A DNA stretch of 64,000 bases, taken from Thermomonas sp. GTDB lineage: Bacteria > Pseudomonadota > Gammaproteobacteria > Xanthomonadales > Xanthomonadaceae. The position numbers were made by a program, and so were the translations under genes. The stretch spans positions 124,001-188,000 of the forward strand of contig JADKKV010000005.1 of assembly GCA_016720345.1 (NCBI GenBank). The letters run 5' to 3'. Positions 8,086 through 16,569 of this stretch are shown in pieces (position 1 is the first letter of the stretch; every line of letters begins with the position of its first letter). The notes beneath the pieces are model-generated. The model saw nothing but the letters and a program-made list of their open reading frames with translations, was not told the origin of the DNA and made no database searches.

Positions 8086-9480
8086 ATGACCACGCCCACC
8101 ACGTTCGCCGACCTTGCCCTTGCGCCCGCGCTGCGCGCCGGCCTCGACGCCCTCGATTACACCACCCTCACCCCCATCCAGGCGCAGGCGCTGCCCGCGA
8201 TCCTGCAAGGCCGCGACCTCATCGCGCAGGCGCCCACCGGCAGCGGCAAGACCGCGGCATTCGGGCTGGGCCTGCTGCAAAGGATCGACCCCGCGGCCGG
8301 GGGCACCCAGGCGCTGGTGCTGTGCCCCACCCGCGAACTGGCCGACCAGGTCGGCAAGCAGTTGCGCAAGCTGGCCACCGGCATCGCCAACCTGAAGCTG
8401 TCGGTGCTGTGTGGCGGCATCCCGCTGGCGCCGCAGCTGGCCTCGCTGGCGCATGCGCCGCAGGTCGTGGTGGGCACGCCGGGGCGGGTGCTGGAACTGG
8501 TGCAGAAGGACGCGCTGGACCTGCGCGGCGTGCGCGTGCTGGTGCTGGACGAGGCCGACCGCATGCTGGACATGGGCTTCGACGAACCGATCCGCGCGCT
8601 GGTCAAGCGCACCCCGAAGGACCGCCAGGGCCTGCTGTTCTCGGCCACCTTCCCCGACGCCATCCGCACCCTGGCCACCGCGATGCTGCGCGATCCTCTG
8701 GAGGTCAGCGTGGGCGGCGGCGCGCAGCCGGCCACCATCGCCACCCATTTCTTCGAGGCAGAACCGGCCCGGCGCGCGCCGCAGCTGGCGGCGCTGCTGC
8801 TGCGCTTCAACCCGGAATCCACGGTGGTGTTCTGCAACATGCGCAAGGACACCGAGGAAGTGGTGGGCTCGCTGGCCCACTACGGTTTCACCGCGCTGGC
8901 GCTGCACGGCGACATGGAGCAGCGCGACCGCGAGGAAGTGCTGGTGCGGTTCGCCAACCGCAGCTGCAACGTGCTGGTGGCCAGCGACGTGGCCGCGCGC
9001 GGGCTGGACATCGACGACATCGGCGCGGTGGTGAACTACGAACTGCCCACCGATGCCGACACCTGGCTGCACCGCATCGGCCGCACCGGCCGCGCCGGCC
9101 GCGCCGGCCTCGCCCTGAGCCTGGTCGCAACGAACGAACGCAACCGCGCCGCGCCGATCGAGGCACGCATGCTGGAACAGGGCGGCGCACCGATCCGCTT
9201 CGAACAGATCGCCCCGCAGGAGGGCAAGCCGCGCGGCGTGCCGCAGGCGGCGATGGCGACACTGCGCATCGACGCCGGCCGCACCGACAAGCTGCGCCCC
9301 GGCGACATCGTCGGCGCGCTCACCGGCGAGGCGGGGCTGGCGAAGGAGGCGGTCGGCAAGATCGACGTCTACCCCACCCGCAGCTATGTCGCCATCGCCC
9401 GCGGCCAGGCCGACCGCGCGCTGGAGCGGCTGCGCGCCGGCAAGATCAAGGGCCGGCGCTTCCGCATCCACCGGCTGTAG
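8086..9480 (+). CDS. dbpA: ATP-dependent RNA helicase DbpA
   Basis: 464 residues. All DEAD-box motifs are present in order: Q motif (PIQAQALPAI), motif I (APTGSGKT), Ia (PTRELADQ), II (VLDEADRML), III (SAT), then the second RecA domain with ARGLDIDD and HRIGRTGRAGR. The C-terminal about 75 residues (RIDAGRTDKLRPGDIVGAL ... KIDVYPTRSYVAI) form the DbpA RNA-binding domain that directs the helicase to hairpin 92 of 23S rRNA in 50S assembly. Single gene; the ATG with MTTPTTFADL gives the normal family N-terminus. Confidence 0.93.
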   Translation: MTTPTTFADLALAPALRAGLDALDYTTLTPIQAQALPAILQGRDLIAQAPTGSGKTAAFGLGLLQRIDPAAGGTQALVLCPTRELADQVGKQLRKLATGIANLKLSVLCGGIPLAPQLASLAHAPQVVVGTPGRVLELVQKDALDLRGVRVLVLDEADRMLDMGFDEPIRALVKRTPKDRQGLLFSATFPDAIRTLATAMLRDPLEVSVGGGAQPATIATHFFEAEPARRAPQLAALLLRFNPESTVVFCNMRKDTEEVVGSLAHYGFTALALHGDMEQRDREEVLVRFANRSCNVLVASDVAARGLDIDDIGAVVNYELPTDADTWLHRIGRTGRAGRAGLALSLVATNERNRAAPIEARMLEQGGAPIRFEQIAPQEGKPRGVPQAAMATLRIDAGRTDKLRPGDIVGALTGEAGLAKEAVGKIDVYPTRSYVAIARGQADRALERLRAGKIKGRRFRIHRL

Positions 9481-9498
9481 GCCGGCAGGCGCCAACGG

Positions 9499-10734
9499 TC
9501 ATGCCGCCGGGCCAGGACGCGGTGCGGCATGTCGCGGCAGCCCCAGCGACACCAGCGCCGCGATCGCCAGCAGCAGCGCCGAAACCGCAAGACAGGCAGC
9601 CAGCCCCGCCACCTGGAACACCCAGCCCGACAGCACGGTGCCCATCAGTCGTCCCAGCGCATTGGCCATGTAGTAGAAACCCACGTCCAGCGACACGCCG
9701 TCCTCGGAGGCATAGCTGACGATCAGGTAGCTGTGCAGCGACGAGTTGATCGCGAACAGCACCCCGAACACCAGCAGGCCGACGACCAGCACCACGCCGG
9801 CCGGAAACGCCGCCGCCAGCATCGCCGCCAGCATCGCCGGAATCCCCGCCAGCACGGCCGCCCAACCGAACGCCGCCCGGCCATCGGGCAGCGCACCGCG
9901 GCGAAGACCGGTGAACTTCGGGGCCACCGCCTGCACCACGCCGTAGCCGATCACCCACGCGGCCAGGAACCCGCCCACCCGCCAGAAGTCCCAGCCCAGC
10001 GACTGCGCCAGGAACACCGGCAGGGCGACCACGAACCACACGTCGCGCGCACCGAACAGGCACATCCGCGCCGCCGACAGGATGTTGATGGCGCGGCTCT
10101 TGGACAGCAGGTCGCGGAACCTGGGCTTGTGCTTCGCCTTGCCCAGGTCACGCCTGAGCAGGATCAGGCTCGCCACCCAGACCAGCGCCAGCGCCGCGGC
10201 CATGGCCGCAACCGATGCCCTGAACCCCACCCACGTCAGCAGCGCGCCGCCGAGGAAGAACCCCAGCCCCTTGAGCGCGTTCTTGGAGCCGGTCAGCGCC
10301 GCCACCCAGCGGTACAGCGTGCCCTGCGCCTCGCCCGGCACCAGCAGCTTGATGCTGCTCTTGGCGCTCATCTTGTTGAGGTCCTTGGCGATGCCGGACA
10401 ACGCCTGCGCCGCCATCACCCACGGCACGGTCAACGCCGCCGCCGGCACCAGCAGCATCGACAGCGCCACAACCTGCAGCGCCAGGCCGATGTTCATCGT
10501 GCGGTTGAGCCCGATCCGCGCGCCCAGCCAGCCACCGACCAGGTTGGTGATGACGCCGAAGACCTCGTAGAACAGGAACAGCATCGCCACCTGCAGCGGC
10601 GAATAACCCAGCTGGTGGAAATGCAGCACCACCAGCATGCGCAGCGCGCCGTCGGTGAGGGTGAATGCCCAGTAGTTGCCGGTGATCAGCAGGTACTGGC
10701 GGACGTCTTGCGACAGGGTACGCATGGCACGCAT
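9499..10734 (-). CDS. arsJ: Organoarsenical efflux MFS transporter ArsJ
   Basis: 411 residues with about 12 hydrophobic spans. The opening VRQYLLITGNYWAFTLTDGALRMLVVLHFHQLGYSPLQ and the loop LNKMSAKSSIKLL are characteristic of ArsJ, which exports 1-arseno-3-phosphoglycerate. That compound forms when GAPDH uses arsenate instead of phosphate. The partner GAPDH gene ends 3 bp upstream on the same strand, which is the known arsJ arrangement. Start: the first ATG is used; a second lies three codons later. Last gene of the operon. Confidence 0.9.
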   Translation of the reverse strand: MRAMRTLSQDVRQYLLITGNYWAFTLTDGALRMLVVLHFHQLGYSPLQVAMLFLFYEVFGVITNLVGGWLGARIGLNRTMNIGLALQVVALSMLLVPAAALTVPWVMAAQALSGIAKDLNKMSAKSSIKLLVPGEAQGTLYRWVAALTGSKNALKGLGFFLGGALLTWVGFRASVAAMAAALALVWVASLILLRRDLGKAKHKPRFRDLLSKSRAINILSAARMCLFGARDVWFVVALPVFLAQSLGWDFWRVGGFLAAWVIGYGVVQAVAPKFTGLRRGALPDGRAAFGWAAVLAGIPAMLAAMLAAAFPAGVVLVVGLLVFGVLFAINSSLHSYLIVSYASEDGVSLDVGFYYMANALGRLMGTVLSGWVFQVAGLAACLAVSALLLAIAALVSLGLPRHAAPRPGPAA

Positions 10735-10737
10735 GGA

Positions 10738-11742
10738 TCAGCCTGCGTTGCCGACCAGCCGCACCAGCTCGGCGGTACGGTTCACGTAGCCCCATTCGTT
10801 GTCGTACCAGGCGTAGATCTTCACCTGGGTGCCGTTGACCACCCGCGTGGACAGCGCATCGACGATGCTGGAGCGCGGGTCGTGCAGGAAGTCGATCGAC
10901 ACCAGCGGGCGCGTTTCGTAGCCCAGCACCCCGGCAAGTTCGCCTTCGGCGGCGACCTGCAACAACCGGTTCACTTCTTCCACGCTGGTCGCACGCTCGA
11001 CCTCGAACACGCAGTCGGTCAGCGAGGCATTGGTCAGCGGGACGCGGACGGCGTGGCCGTCCAGCCGCCCGCGCAGCTCCGGGAAGATCTCGGCGATCGC
11101 GGTGGCCGACCCGGTGGAGGTCGGGATCAGGCTGCTGCCGCAGGCGCGCGCGCGGCGCAGGTCCTTGTGCGGCGCATCCACGATCACCTGGGTGTTGGTC
11201 AGGCTGTGGATGGTGGTGATGCTGCCGTGGCGGATGCCCAGGCCGTCATGGATCACCTTGACCACCGGCGCCAGGCAGTTGGTTGTGCACGAGGCCGCCG
11301 ACACGATCCGGTGCAGCGCCGGATCGAAGCGCTGGTGGTTGACGCCCATCACGATGTCCAGCGCGCCGGCGCTCTTGACCGGCGCAGTCACCACCACGCG
11401 CTTCACGCCCTGGTCCAGGTACGGCTGCAGCACGTCGGGCTTGCGGAACTTGCCGGAGGCTTCGAGCACCACGTCGCAGCCCGACCAGTCGGTGTCGGCC
11501 AGCGCCTTGTTGCAGGTCACGGGGATGCGCTGGCCATCGATCACCAGGGCGTCGCCCCCGGCGGCCGCATCGCGGTCCCAGCGGCCCTGGACGGAATCGA
11601 AGCGCAGCAGGTGCGCGAGGGTGGCCGGATCGCCGGCCGGGTCGTTGATGTGAACGAACTGCAGATCGGGATTGCCCCAGGCCGCACGCAGGGTGAGGCG
11701 GCCCATGCGGCCGAAGCCGTTGATGCCGACGCGGATGGACAT
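10738..11742 (-). CDS. ArsJ-associated glyceraldehyde-3-phosphate dehydrogenase
   Basis: 334 residues. NAD-binding [10 protein letters not shown] at 7-16, HINDPAGD with the Asp typical of NAD preference, catalytic SCTTNC with Cys152, and C-terminal WYDNEWGY. All catalytic features of class I GAPDH are intact. Its location directly before arsJ and behind an arsR operon identifies it as the arsenate-detoxifying isoform, which arsenylates glyceraldehyde-3-phosphate for ArsJ to export, rather than the glycolytic enzyme. It is 9 bp from the thioredoxin-like gene upstream. Confidence 0.92.
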   Translation of the reverse strand: MSIRVGINGFGRMGRLTLRAAWGNPDLQFVHINDPAGDPATLAHLLRFDSVQGRWDRDAAAGGDALVIDGQRIPVTCNKALADTDWSGCDVVLEASGKFRKPDVLQPYLDQGVKRVVVTAPVKSAGALDIVMGVNHQRFDPALHRIVSAASCTTNCLAPVVKVIHDGLGIRHGSITTIHSLTNTQVIVDAPHKDLRRARACGSSLIPTSTGSATAIAEIFPELRGRLDGHAVRVPLTNASLTDCVFEVERATSVEEVNRLLQVAAEGELAGVLGYETRPLVSIDFLHDPRSSIVDALSTRVVNGTQVKIYAWYDNEWGYVNRTAELVRLVGNAG

Positions 11743-11751
11743 GGTGGCTCC

Positions 11752-11997
11752 TCAGTTGCTGGTGTGGGTGAGGATCAGGTCCTCGATCGACTTCGGTGCC
11801 AGCACGCGCCCGGTGGAGACCACGGTGTCGTCGATCGCAAGGCCGGGGGTGGCCATCACCCCGAGCGCCGCGATCTCGGCGATATCGGTGACCTTGATGA
11901 TGTCGGCGTCGCGGCCGAGGTTGTCCAGCGCCCGCCGCGTGTTGTCGGCGAGCATGACGCACTTGGAACAGCCTTGGCCCAGGATCTTGATGCGCAT
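11752..11997 (-). CDS. Small CxxC thioredoxin-like protein (redox-active disulfide protein 2 type)
   Basis: 81 residues. Starts MRIKILGQGCSKCVMLADNT, with a C-x-x-C pair at residues 10 and 13, and has the cis-Pro region ALGVMATPGLAIDD. This is the small thioredoxin fold known as redox-active disulfide protein 2. Such proteins are often encoded next to PF03773 permeases, as here (14 bp downstream of the permease). The job is probably thiol-disulfide exchange or metalloid hand-over for the permease; this is inference. Confidence 0.85.
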   Translation of the reverse strand: MRIKILGQGCSKCVMLADNTRRALDNLGRDADIIKVTDIAEIAALGVMATPGLAIDDTVVSTGRVLAPKSIEDLILTHTSN

Positions 11998-12011
11998 GCT
12001 GCAGTCCTCGA

Positions 12012-13013
12012 TCAGGTGAAAAGAAACGCGGTGGCGTTGAACAGCAGGCCGATGACGACGATGCCGACGGCGACGATGGCGAAGAAGGTGGCGAGCAGGC
12101 GCGCCTTGACCACGCGCTTGAGCATGATCAGCGAGGGCAGCGACAGCGCGGTGACCGCCATCATGAAGGCGAGCACGGTGCCCAGCCCCACGCCCTTGCC
12201 GACCAGCGCCTCGGCGATCGGCAGGGTCCCGAAGATGTCCGCATAGACCGGGATGCCCGCCAGCACCGCCACCGGCACCGCCCACCACTTGTCCTGGCCC
12301 AGCAGCGCGGCGATTGCCTGCTGCGGGATCCAGTTGTGGATGGCGGCGCCAACGCCCACGCCGATCAGGATGTACGGCCACACCCGGCGCACGATCTCGA
12401 CGACCTGGTCGCGCGCGTAGGCCGCGCGTTCGCGCCGGCTCATCGCCTGCGGGGCCAGCTCCACTGCCGGCACGCGGGTCACGAACTCCGCGACCTGGCC
12501 TTCCATCCGCAGCGCACCGATCAGGGTGCCCCCCGCGACCGCCAGCACGATACCCACGGCGACGTAGCTGATCGCCACCGTCCAGTTGAAGACGCTGGCC
12601 AGCAGGATCATCGAGGCCAGGTCCACCAGCGGCGAGGAAATCAGGAACGAGAAGGTCACCCCCAATGGCAGCCCCGCGCTGGTGAAGCCGATGAACAGCG
12701 GGATCGACGAACACGAACAGAACGGCGTCAGCGTGCCCAGCAACGCGCCCACCGTGTTCGCCCTGAGCCCGCGCATGCCACCGAGGATCCGGCGCGTGCG
12801 CTCCGGCGGGAAATGGCTCTGCACCCACGACACCGCGAAGATCAGCACCGCCAGCAGCAGGAAGATCTTGATCGTGTCGTAGATGAAGAAATGCACGCTG
12901 CCGCCGATCCGGCTGGCGGGATCCAGGCCCAGCGATTGCAGCAGCCACGCCACCAGGTCGGACAGCCACTGCATCCGCAGCAGTTGCGCGTTGAGCCAGT
13001 GCAGGAGTTCCAT
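12012..13013 (-). CDS. PF03773-family permease (ArsP-like / SO_0444-like)
   Basis: 333 residues, about 8 hydrophobic spans. The signature TPFCSCSSIPLFIGF with its Cys-x-Cys pair, and HFPPERTRRILGG before it, are typical of the PF03773 permease family, which includes ArsP (organoarsenical efflux) and metal-efflux relatives. The start ATG shares one base with the arsR stop (TGATG), so translation is probably coupled; a longer in-frame version would run into arsR. The arsR/arsJ context favours an arsenic substrate, but copper or zinc relatives exist. Confidence 0.85.
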   Translation of the reverse strand: MELLHWLNAQLLRMQWLSDLVAWLLQSLGLDPASRIGGSVHFFIYDTIKIFLLLAVLIFAVSWVQSHFPPERTRRILGGMRGLRANTVGALLGTLTPFCSCSSIPLFIGFTSAGLPLGVTFSFLISSPLVDLASMILLASVFNWTVAISYVAVGIVLAVAGGTLIGALRMEGQVAEFVTRVPAVELAPQAMSRRERAAYARDQVVEIVRRVWPYILIGVGVGAAIHNWIPQQAIAALLGQDKWWAVPVAVLAGIPVYADIFGTLPIAEALVGKGVGLGTVLAFMMAVTALSLPSLIMLKRVVKARLLATFFAIVAVGIVVIGLLFNATAFLFT

Positions 13014-13372
13014 CACCGGGCCTGCCTTGCGCGGACGGGCGCCTCGTCGCGCGGCGGCGCGCCGGCGTCCGGCGCGCACTTCGACGGATCGCCGCCGCAG
13101 CAGTTGCGGGTGAGGAAGTCGACCAGCGCCTGCATCTCCGCGAACTTCGCCCGGTACAGGATGTGACGACCCTGCGGCTGCGCTTCGATCAACCCCGCCT
13201 GCGCCAGGTTCTTGAGGTGGAAGGACAGGGTCGCCGCCGGCATGCCGAACCTGTCGCTGAGGTCGCCGGGGAACGCGCCTTCGGGCCCCAGTTCGACCAG
13301 GTGCCGGAAGATCGCAAGGCGGGAGCCGTGGGCCAGTGCTCCCAGGGCAGTGACCGCGTGCTTGATGTCCAT
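13013..13372 (-). CDS. arsR: ArsR-family metalloid-responsive repressor
   Basis: 119 residues. Winged helix-turn-helix with LGALAHGSRLAIFRHLVELG, then GMPAATLSFHLKNLAQAGLI as recognition helix and QGRHILYRA as wing. Metal-binding residues are at the C-terminal side: Cys91, Cys92 and Cys99 in RNCCGGDPSKC, the arrangement of the C-terminal-site ArsR group rather than the E. coli type, which uses Cys in the DNA-binding helix. First gene of the operon. No Shine-Dalgarno precedes the ATG and a GATAAT box lies about 17 bp upstream, so the mRNA may have a very short leader. Confidence 0.92.
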   Translation of the reverse strand: MDIKHAVTALGALAHGSRLAIFRHLVELGPEGAFPGDLSDRFGMPAATLSFHLKNLAQAGLIEAQPQGRHILYRAKFAEMQALVDFLTRNCCGGDPSKCAPDAGAPPRDEAPVRARQAR

Positions 13373-13374
13373 TT

Positions 13375-13398
13375 TTCGATTATGTTGGAATTATCGAA
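13375..13398 (-). promoter_or_regulatory. Candidate ArsR operator / ars promoter
   Basis: Inverted repeat TTCGAT-N12-ATCGAA starting 3 bp upstream of the arsR ATG. The arms extend to eight bases with one mismatch. On the minus strand GATAAT (13395-13390) lies within it and would be a -10 box. ArsR/SmtB repressors bind AT-rich imperfect 12-2-12-type palindromes overlapping their own promoter, so position and symmetry fit autoregulation. The AT-rich patch is conspicuous in this GC-rich sequence. Confidence 0.6.
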
Positions 13399-13526
13399 TT
13401 CAGGCAACCACCGATGGCGCGCCGCGCCGTGTGCATCGCTTGGCGTCGCGGGACGCCGGGATTGCTTGCCGGCCGTTGCAGGTCCGGTGCCGCGCCGCCC
13501 CGGGCGGCGGCGCGCGGTGGCCTTGG

Positions 13527-14696
13527 CTAGCGCGCAGCGGCCGTGACCGCGTCCAGGTTGCCGTCGACGCGGGCGGCGAACGCGGCCGCCTTCGCCTTGA
13601 GCGCATCGCGCAGGCCGTCCCCGGCTTCGATCTGGCGCGTGGCCTGGGCGACGATGCCATCGATGTGTTCGCCGATCCGGCGCGGGTCGAACACCGGTGC
13701 CTGCGGTTGCAGCTGGCCCATCAGCGTCCGCATCTTGTGGGTGTTCGCGCCGAACGCCACCAGCGGGGTGCCGCCGGTGGTCGCGAAGATGCCCGGATGC
13801 CAGCGCCCGCCGAGGTGCACCCGGCTGTGCGCGAGCACGTCGATGCCCTGCACCACCGGCAGGTTGAGCCCGAGCAGCGGCCGTCCGGTGCGGGCGGCGA
13901 CCCTGCGCATGATCGCCGCGTCGACCTCGCAGGACGCCACCAGCAAGACCTGCTGGCCAAGCGCCTGCAGGCGCCGGGTGAGCTCGACGAACGCGGGCAC
14001 CGCCGCCTGCGCAGCCGCATCGTCACCCACGTATGCCGAGCTTGCGCTCAGCGTCACGTAGGGCGCGTACGGATCGAACCCCTCGACCACGTCGGGCCAT
14101 GCCGAGAAGTGGCCATCATCCCGCGCGAGTGGGCCCCAGTCCTCCAGCGCACGCGGACGCGCGGTCCAGCCCACGTCCGGGAACTCGGCGAACGCTGCAC
14201 CCGGCACCAGCGCCGCATACGCCGCGCCGCTTTCTGCCTCGCGCACGTGCACGGCGGCCAGCCCCGGCAAGACCTTCGCCACCATCTCGGCAAGCGCGGG
14301 TTCGGCGAGATCCATGCAGAGGTTGGTCAGCACGCAGGGCTTGCCGAACACCTGGCTGGCGAGATAGGCGAGCAACAACAACATGCGGCCCTTCACCACG
14401 CCGGGGCGGATGAAATTCTCGCCATTCAGCAGCACCAGGTCGCAATCGCGCAGCGAGTGCGCCACCTGCTCCAGCGCGCGGCCAGCGCTTACCTCCGCGG
14501 CAATCCGCTGCAGGTCCGCCCAGGTGGCCGGCGCCTGCACGCCTTGCTGTGGCCGGAAGAACCAGCGGCTGCCGACCCGCTGCGTGGCCGCGCACCCAAG
14601 CCGCGCAAGTTCGCGCCGGTACCAATCGCCCATGAACCGGCATCCCCAGTTCGGATGGTCGGAGGTATCGGGTGCGAACAGGATCTTCTTCGCCAT
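13527..14696 (-). CDS. Polysaccharide pyruvyl transferase family protein
   Basis: 389 residues. Starts MAKKILFAPDTSDHPNWGC, then GSRWFF and DCDLVLLNGENFIRPG, and later VTLSASSAYVGDD. The C-terminal GIDVLAHSRVHLGGRWHPGIFATTGGTPLVAFGANTHK segment is the best match: it resembles the PS_pyruv_trans C-terminal motif (H-x-G followed by A-x-x-x-G-x-P). Family members transfer pyruvyl groups to cell-surface sugars. No other polysaccharide genes are visible nearby, so the acceptor is unknown. It is read towards arsR with 154 bp between them, including a GC hairpin at about 13492-13513. Confidence 0.75.
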   Translation of the reverse strand: MAKKILFAPDTSDHPNWGCRFMGDWYRRELARLGCAATQRVGSRWFFRPQQGVQAPATWADLQRIAAEVSAGRALEQVAHSLRDCDLVLLNGENFIRPGVVKGRMLLLLAYLASQVFGKPCVLTNLCMDLAEPALAEMVAKVLPGLAAVHVREAESGAAYAALVPGAAFAEFPDVGWTARPRALEDWGPLARDDGHFSAWPDVVEGFDPYAPYVTLSASSAYVGDDAAAQAAVPAFVELTRRLQALGQQVLLVASCEVDAAIMRRVAARTGRPLLGLNLPVVQGIDVLAHSRVHLGGRWHPGIFATTGGTPLVAFGANTHKMRTLMGQLQPQAPVFDPRRIGEHIDGIVAQATRQIEAGDGLRDALKAKAAAFAARVDGNLDAVTAAAR

Positions 14697-14771
14697 CGGG
14701 TCAGGCCTCCGCCGGCGGGACCTGTCCCGGCTTTCCCGCGTCCTGCCATCGGTCCGAATGCCAGCGCCCGG

Positions 14772-14990
14772 TCATGACCGCAACCCGGCAACGATTTCCG
14801 ACACGTTGAGCCCGAGCTCCAGCTGCAGGCGCACGTACTCGCGTTCCTTGCGCGACAGGCTGCGGCCCACCTCGATGCGCACGTCCTCCGCCTGCAGGAT
14901 GCGCAGGATCCTGGGCAGCGCCGAACCCACCGCGTCGGGGCCGTAGCCGGCTTCACGCAGGGCGGCGCGGATCAGCGCTTCAACGTCCAT
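14772..14990 (-). CDS. Conserved 72-residue protein, unknown
   Basis: Starts MDVEALIRAALREAGYGPDA and ends LELGLNVSEIVAGLRS. The predicted fold is all-helical: an N-terminal helix, RILRILQAEDVRIEV, then SLSRKEREYVRLQLELGLNVSE. The last part looks like a short helix-turn-helix. It lies 75 bp upstream of the pyruvyl-transferase gene on the same strand and is divergent from the class V PLP enzyme. Codon usage is like its neighbours, so I take it as real. No function assigned. Confidence 0.55.
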   Translation of the reverse strand: MDVEALIRAALREAGYGPDAVGSALPRILRILQAEDVRIEVGRSLSRKEREYVRLQLELGLNVSEIVAGLRS

Positions 14991-15053
14991 GGCACGTCCG
15001 GGTCGGTCAGCAGGGGCTGTATTGTGGCCCACGGAACAGGCGAAAATGCCCGC

Positions 15054-16532
15054 ATGGATGCCATGGAACGCCACTTCGCCCCGTTTCGCGCCAACACCGT
15101 TGGCAACGCGCAGACATTCCACTCGCCATATGGCGAGCAGCGAATCGTCTATGCCGACTGGACCGCCAGCGGCCGCCTGTACCGGCCGATCGAGACGCGG
15201 CTGCTGGAAAGCTTCGGCCCGTTCGTGGGCAATACCCACTCGGAAAGCAGCGAAACCGGGCGCGCGATGACGCTTGCCTACCACGAGGCGCATCGCATCC
15301 TGAAAGCACATGCGAACGCCGGACCCGATGACCTGATCATCTCCACCGGCACCGGCATGACCGGGGTGATCAACAAGTTCCAGCGCATCCTCGGGCTCAA
15401 GGCGCCACAGGGCCTGCGCCGCTTCCTCAACCTCACCGAGGCGGAACGCCCGGTGGTGTTCATCACCCACATGGAGCACCACTCCAACCAGACCTCCTGG
15501 TACGAGACCATCGCCGACGTCGTGGTGGTGCCGCCGGATGAGCAGGGCCTGGTCGACCTCGCCGCGCTGGAGTCGCTGCTGCACGACTATCGCGACCGCC
15601 CGCTGAAGATCGGCGCCTTCACCGCCTGCTCGAACGTCACCGGCGTGTCCACGCCCTACCACGCGATGGCCAGGCTGATGCACCGCGCGGGCGGCGTGGC
15701 CTTCGTCGACTTCGCCGCGTCGGCGCCGTACGTGGACATCGACATGCACCCGGCGGACCCCGAGCAACGCCTGGATGCCGTGCTGTGGTCGCCGCACAAG
15801 TTCCTCGGCGGGCCGGGCTCGTCCGGCGCGCTGATCTTCAACCGCAGGCTCTACCGCAATACCGTTCCCGATGATTGCGGCGGCGGCACCGTGAACTGGA
15901 CCAACCCGTGGGGCGAGTACTCCTTCCTCGACGACATCGAGGCCCGCGAGGACGCCGGCACGCCCGGATTCCTGCAGACCATCAAGGCCGCGCTTGCGGT
16001 GCGGCTGAAGGACCAGATGGGCGTCGCGGCGATGCGCCAGCGCGAACACGAGATCGTCCCGTACGTGATGGATGCGCTGGAGGCGATCCCGGGTGTCAAC
16101 GTGCTGGCGCGCACGCGCCGCGACCGGCTGGCGATCTTCTCGTTCCATGTCACCGGGATCCACTACAACCTGATCGTGCAACTGCTCAACGACCGCTTCG
16201 GCGTGCAGGCCCGCGGCGGCTGTTCCTGCGCCGGCACCTACGGCCACTACCTGCTGCACGTGGATCCGACCCTGTCGCATTCGATCACCGATCGCATCGA
16301 CCAGGGCGACCTGTCGGACAAGCCGGGCTGGGTGCGGATTTCCTTCCATCCGACCACCTCGACGGCGGAAATCGACCACACCCTCGATGCCGTGCGCGAA
16401 ATCGTCGCCCACGTGCACGAATGGGCCCGGGAATACGAATATTCGCCGGTCACCAACGAGTTCACCCTGCGCGGCGCGGATGGCAACGCGCCGATGGCGC
16501 GCGTCAAGCGCTGGTTCGAACTGGATCGCTGA
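15054..16532 (+). CDS. Aminotransferase class V-fold PLP enzyme (cysteine desulfurase-like)
   Basis: 492 residues. The class V fold is clear: YADWTASGRLYRPIE near the N-terminus, FVGNTHSESSETG, ISTGTGMTGVINKF, EHHSNQTSW, then SPHKFLGGPGSSGAL, where the Lys of SPHK binds PLP. A Cys-rich RGGCSCAGTYGHY segment sits where cysteine desulfurases and selenocysteine lyases carry their catalytic Cys loop. About 90 residues longer than IscS/SufS. Likely a carbon-sulfur lyase or a related PLP enzyme; the substrate is not evident and no suf or isc genes are nearby. Confidence 0.82.
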   Translation: MDAMERHFAPFRANTVGNAQTFHSPYGEQRIVYADWTASGRLYRPIETRLLESFGPFVGNTHSESSETGRAMTLAYHEAHRILKAHANAGPDDLIISTGTGMTGVINKFQRILGLKAPQGLRRFLNLTEAERPVVFITHMEHHSNQTSWYETIADVVVVPPDEQGLVDLAALESLLHDYRDRPLKIGAFTACSNVTGVSTPYHAMARLMHRAGGVAFVDFAASAPYVDIDMHPADPEQRLDAVLWSPHKFLGGPGSSGALIFNRRLYRNTVPDDCGGGTVNWTNPWGEYSFLDDIEAREDAGTPGFLQTIKAALAVRLKDQMGVAAMRQREHEIVPYVMDALEAIPGVNVLARTRRDRLAIFSFHVTGIHYNLIVQLLNDRFGVQARGGCSCAGTYGHYLLHVDPTLSHSITDRIDQGDLSDKPGWVRISFHPTTSTAEIDHTLDAVREIVAHVHEWAREYEYSPVTNEFTLRGADGNAPMARVKRWFELDR

Positions 16533-16544
16533 GCCCGCGCGGGC
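16533..16544. terminator. Short GC palindrome between convergent genes
   Basis: GCCCGCGCGGGC, a perfect 12-bp palindrome immediately after the PLP-enzyme stop and 25 bp before the hutU stop. It could serve as a weak bidirectional stop; there is no T-run. Confidence 0.3.
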
Positions 16545-16569
16545 CCGGGGCGCTAGCGGTGCCCGCCGC

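Noticed and set aside
12012-13013. Assignment of the permease as ArsB or Acr3
   Set aside because: The FCSCSS motif and span pattern are those of PF03773, not of the arsenite antiporters.
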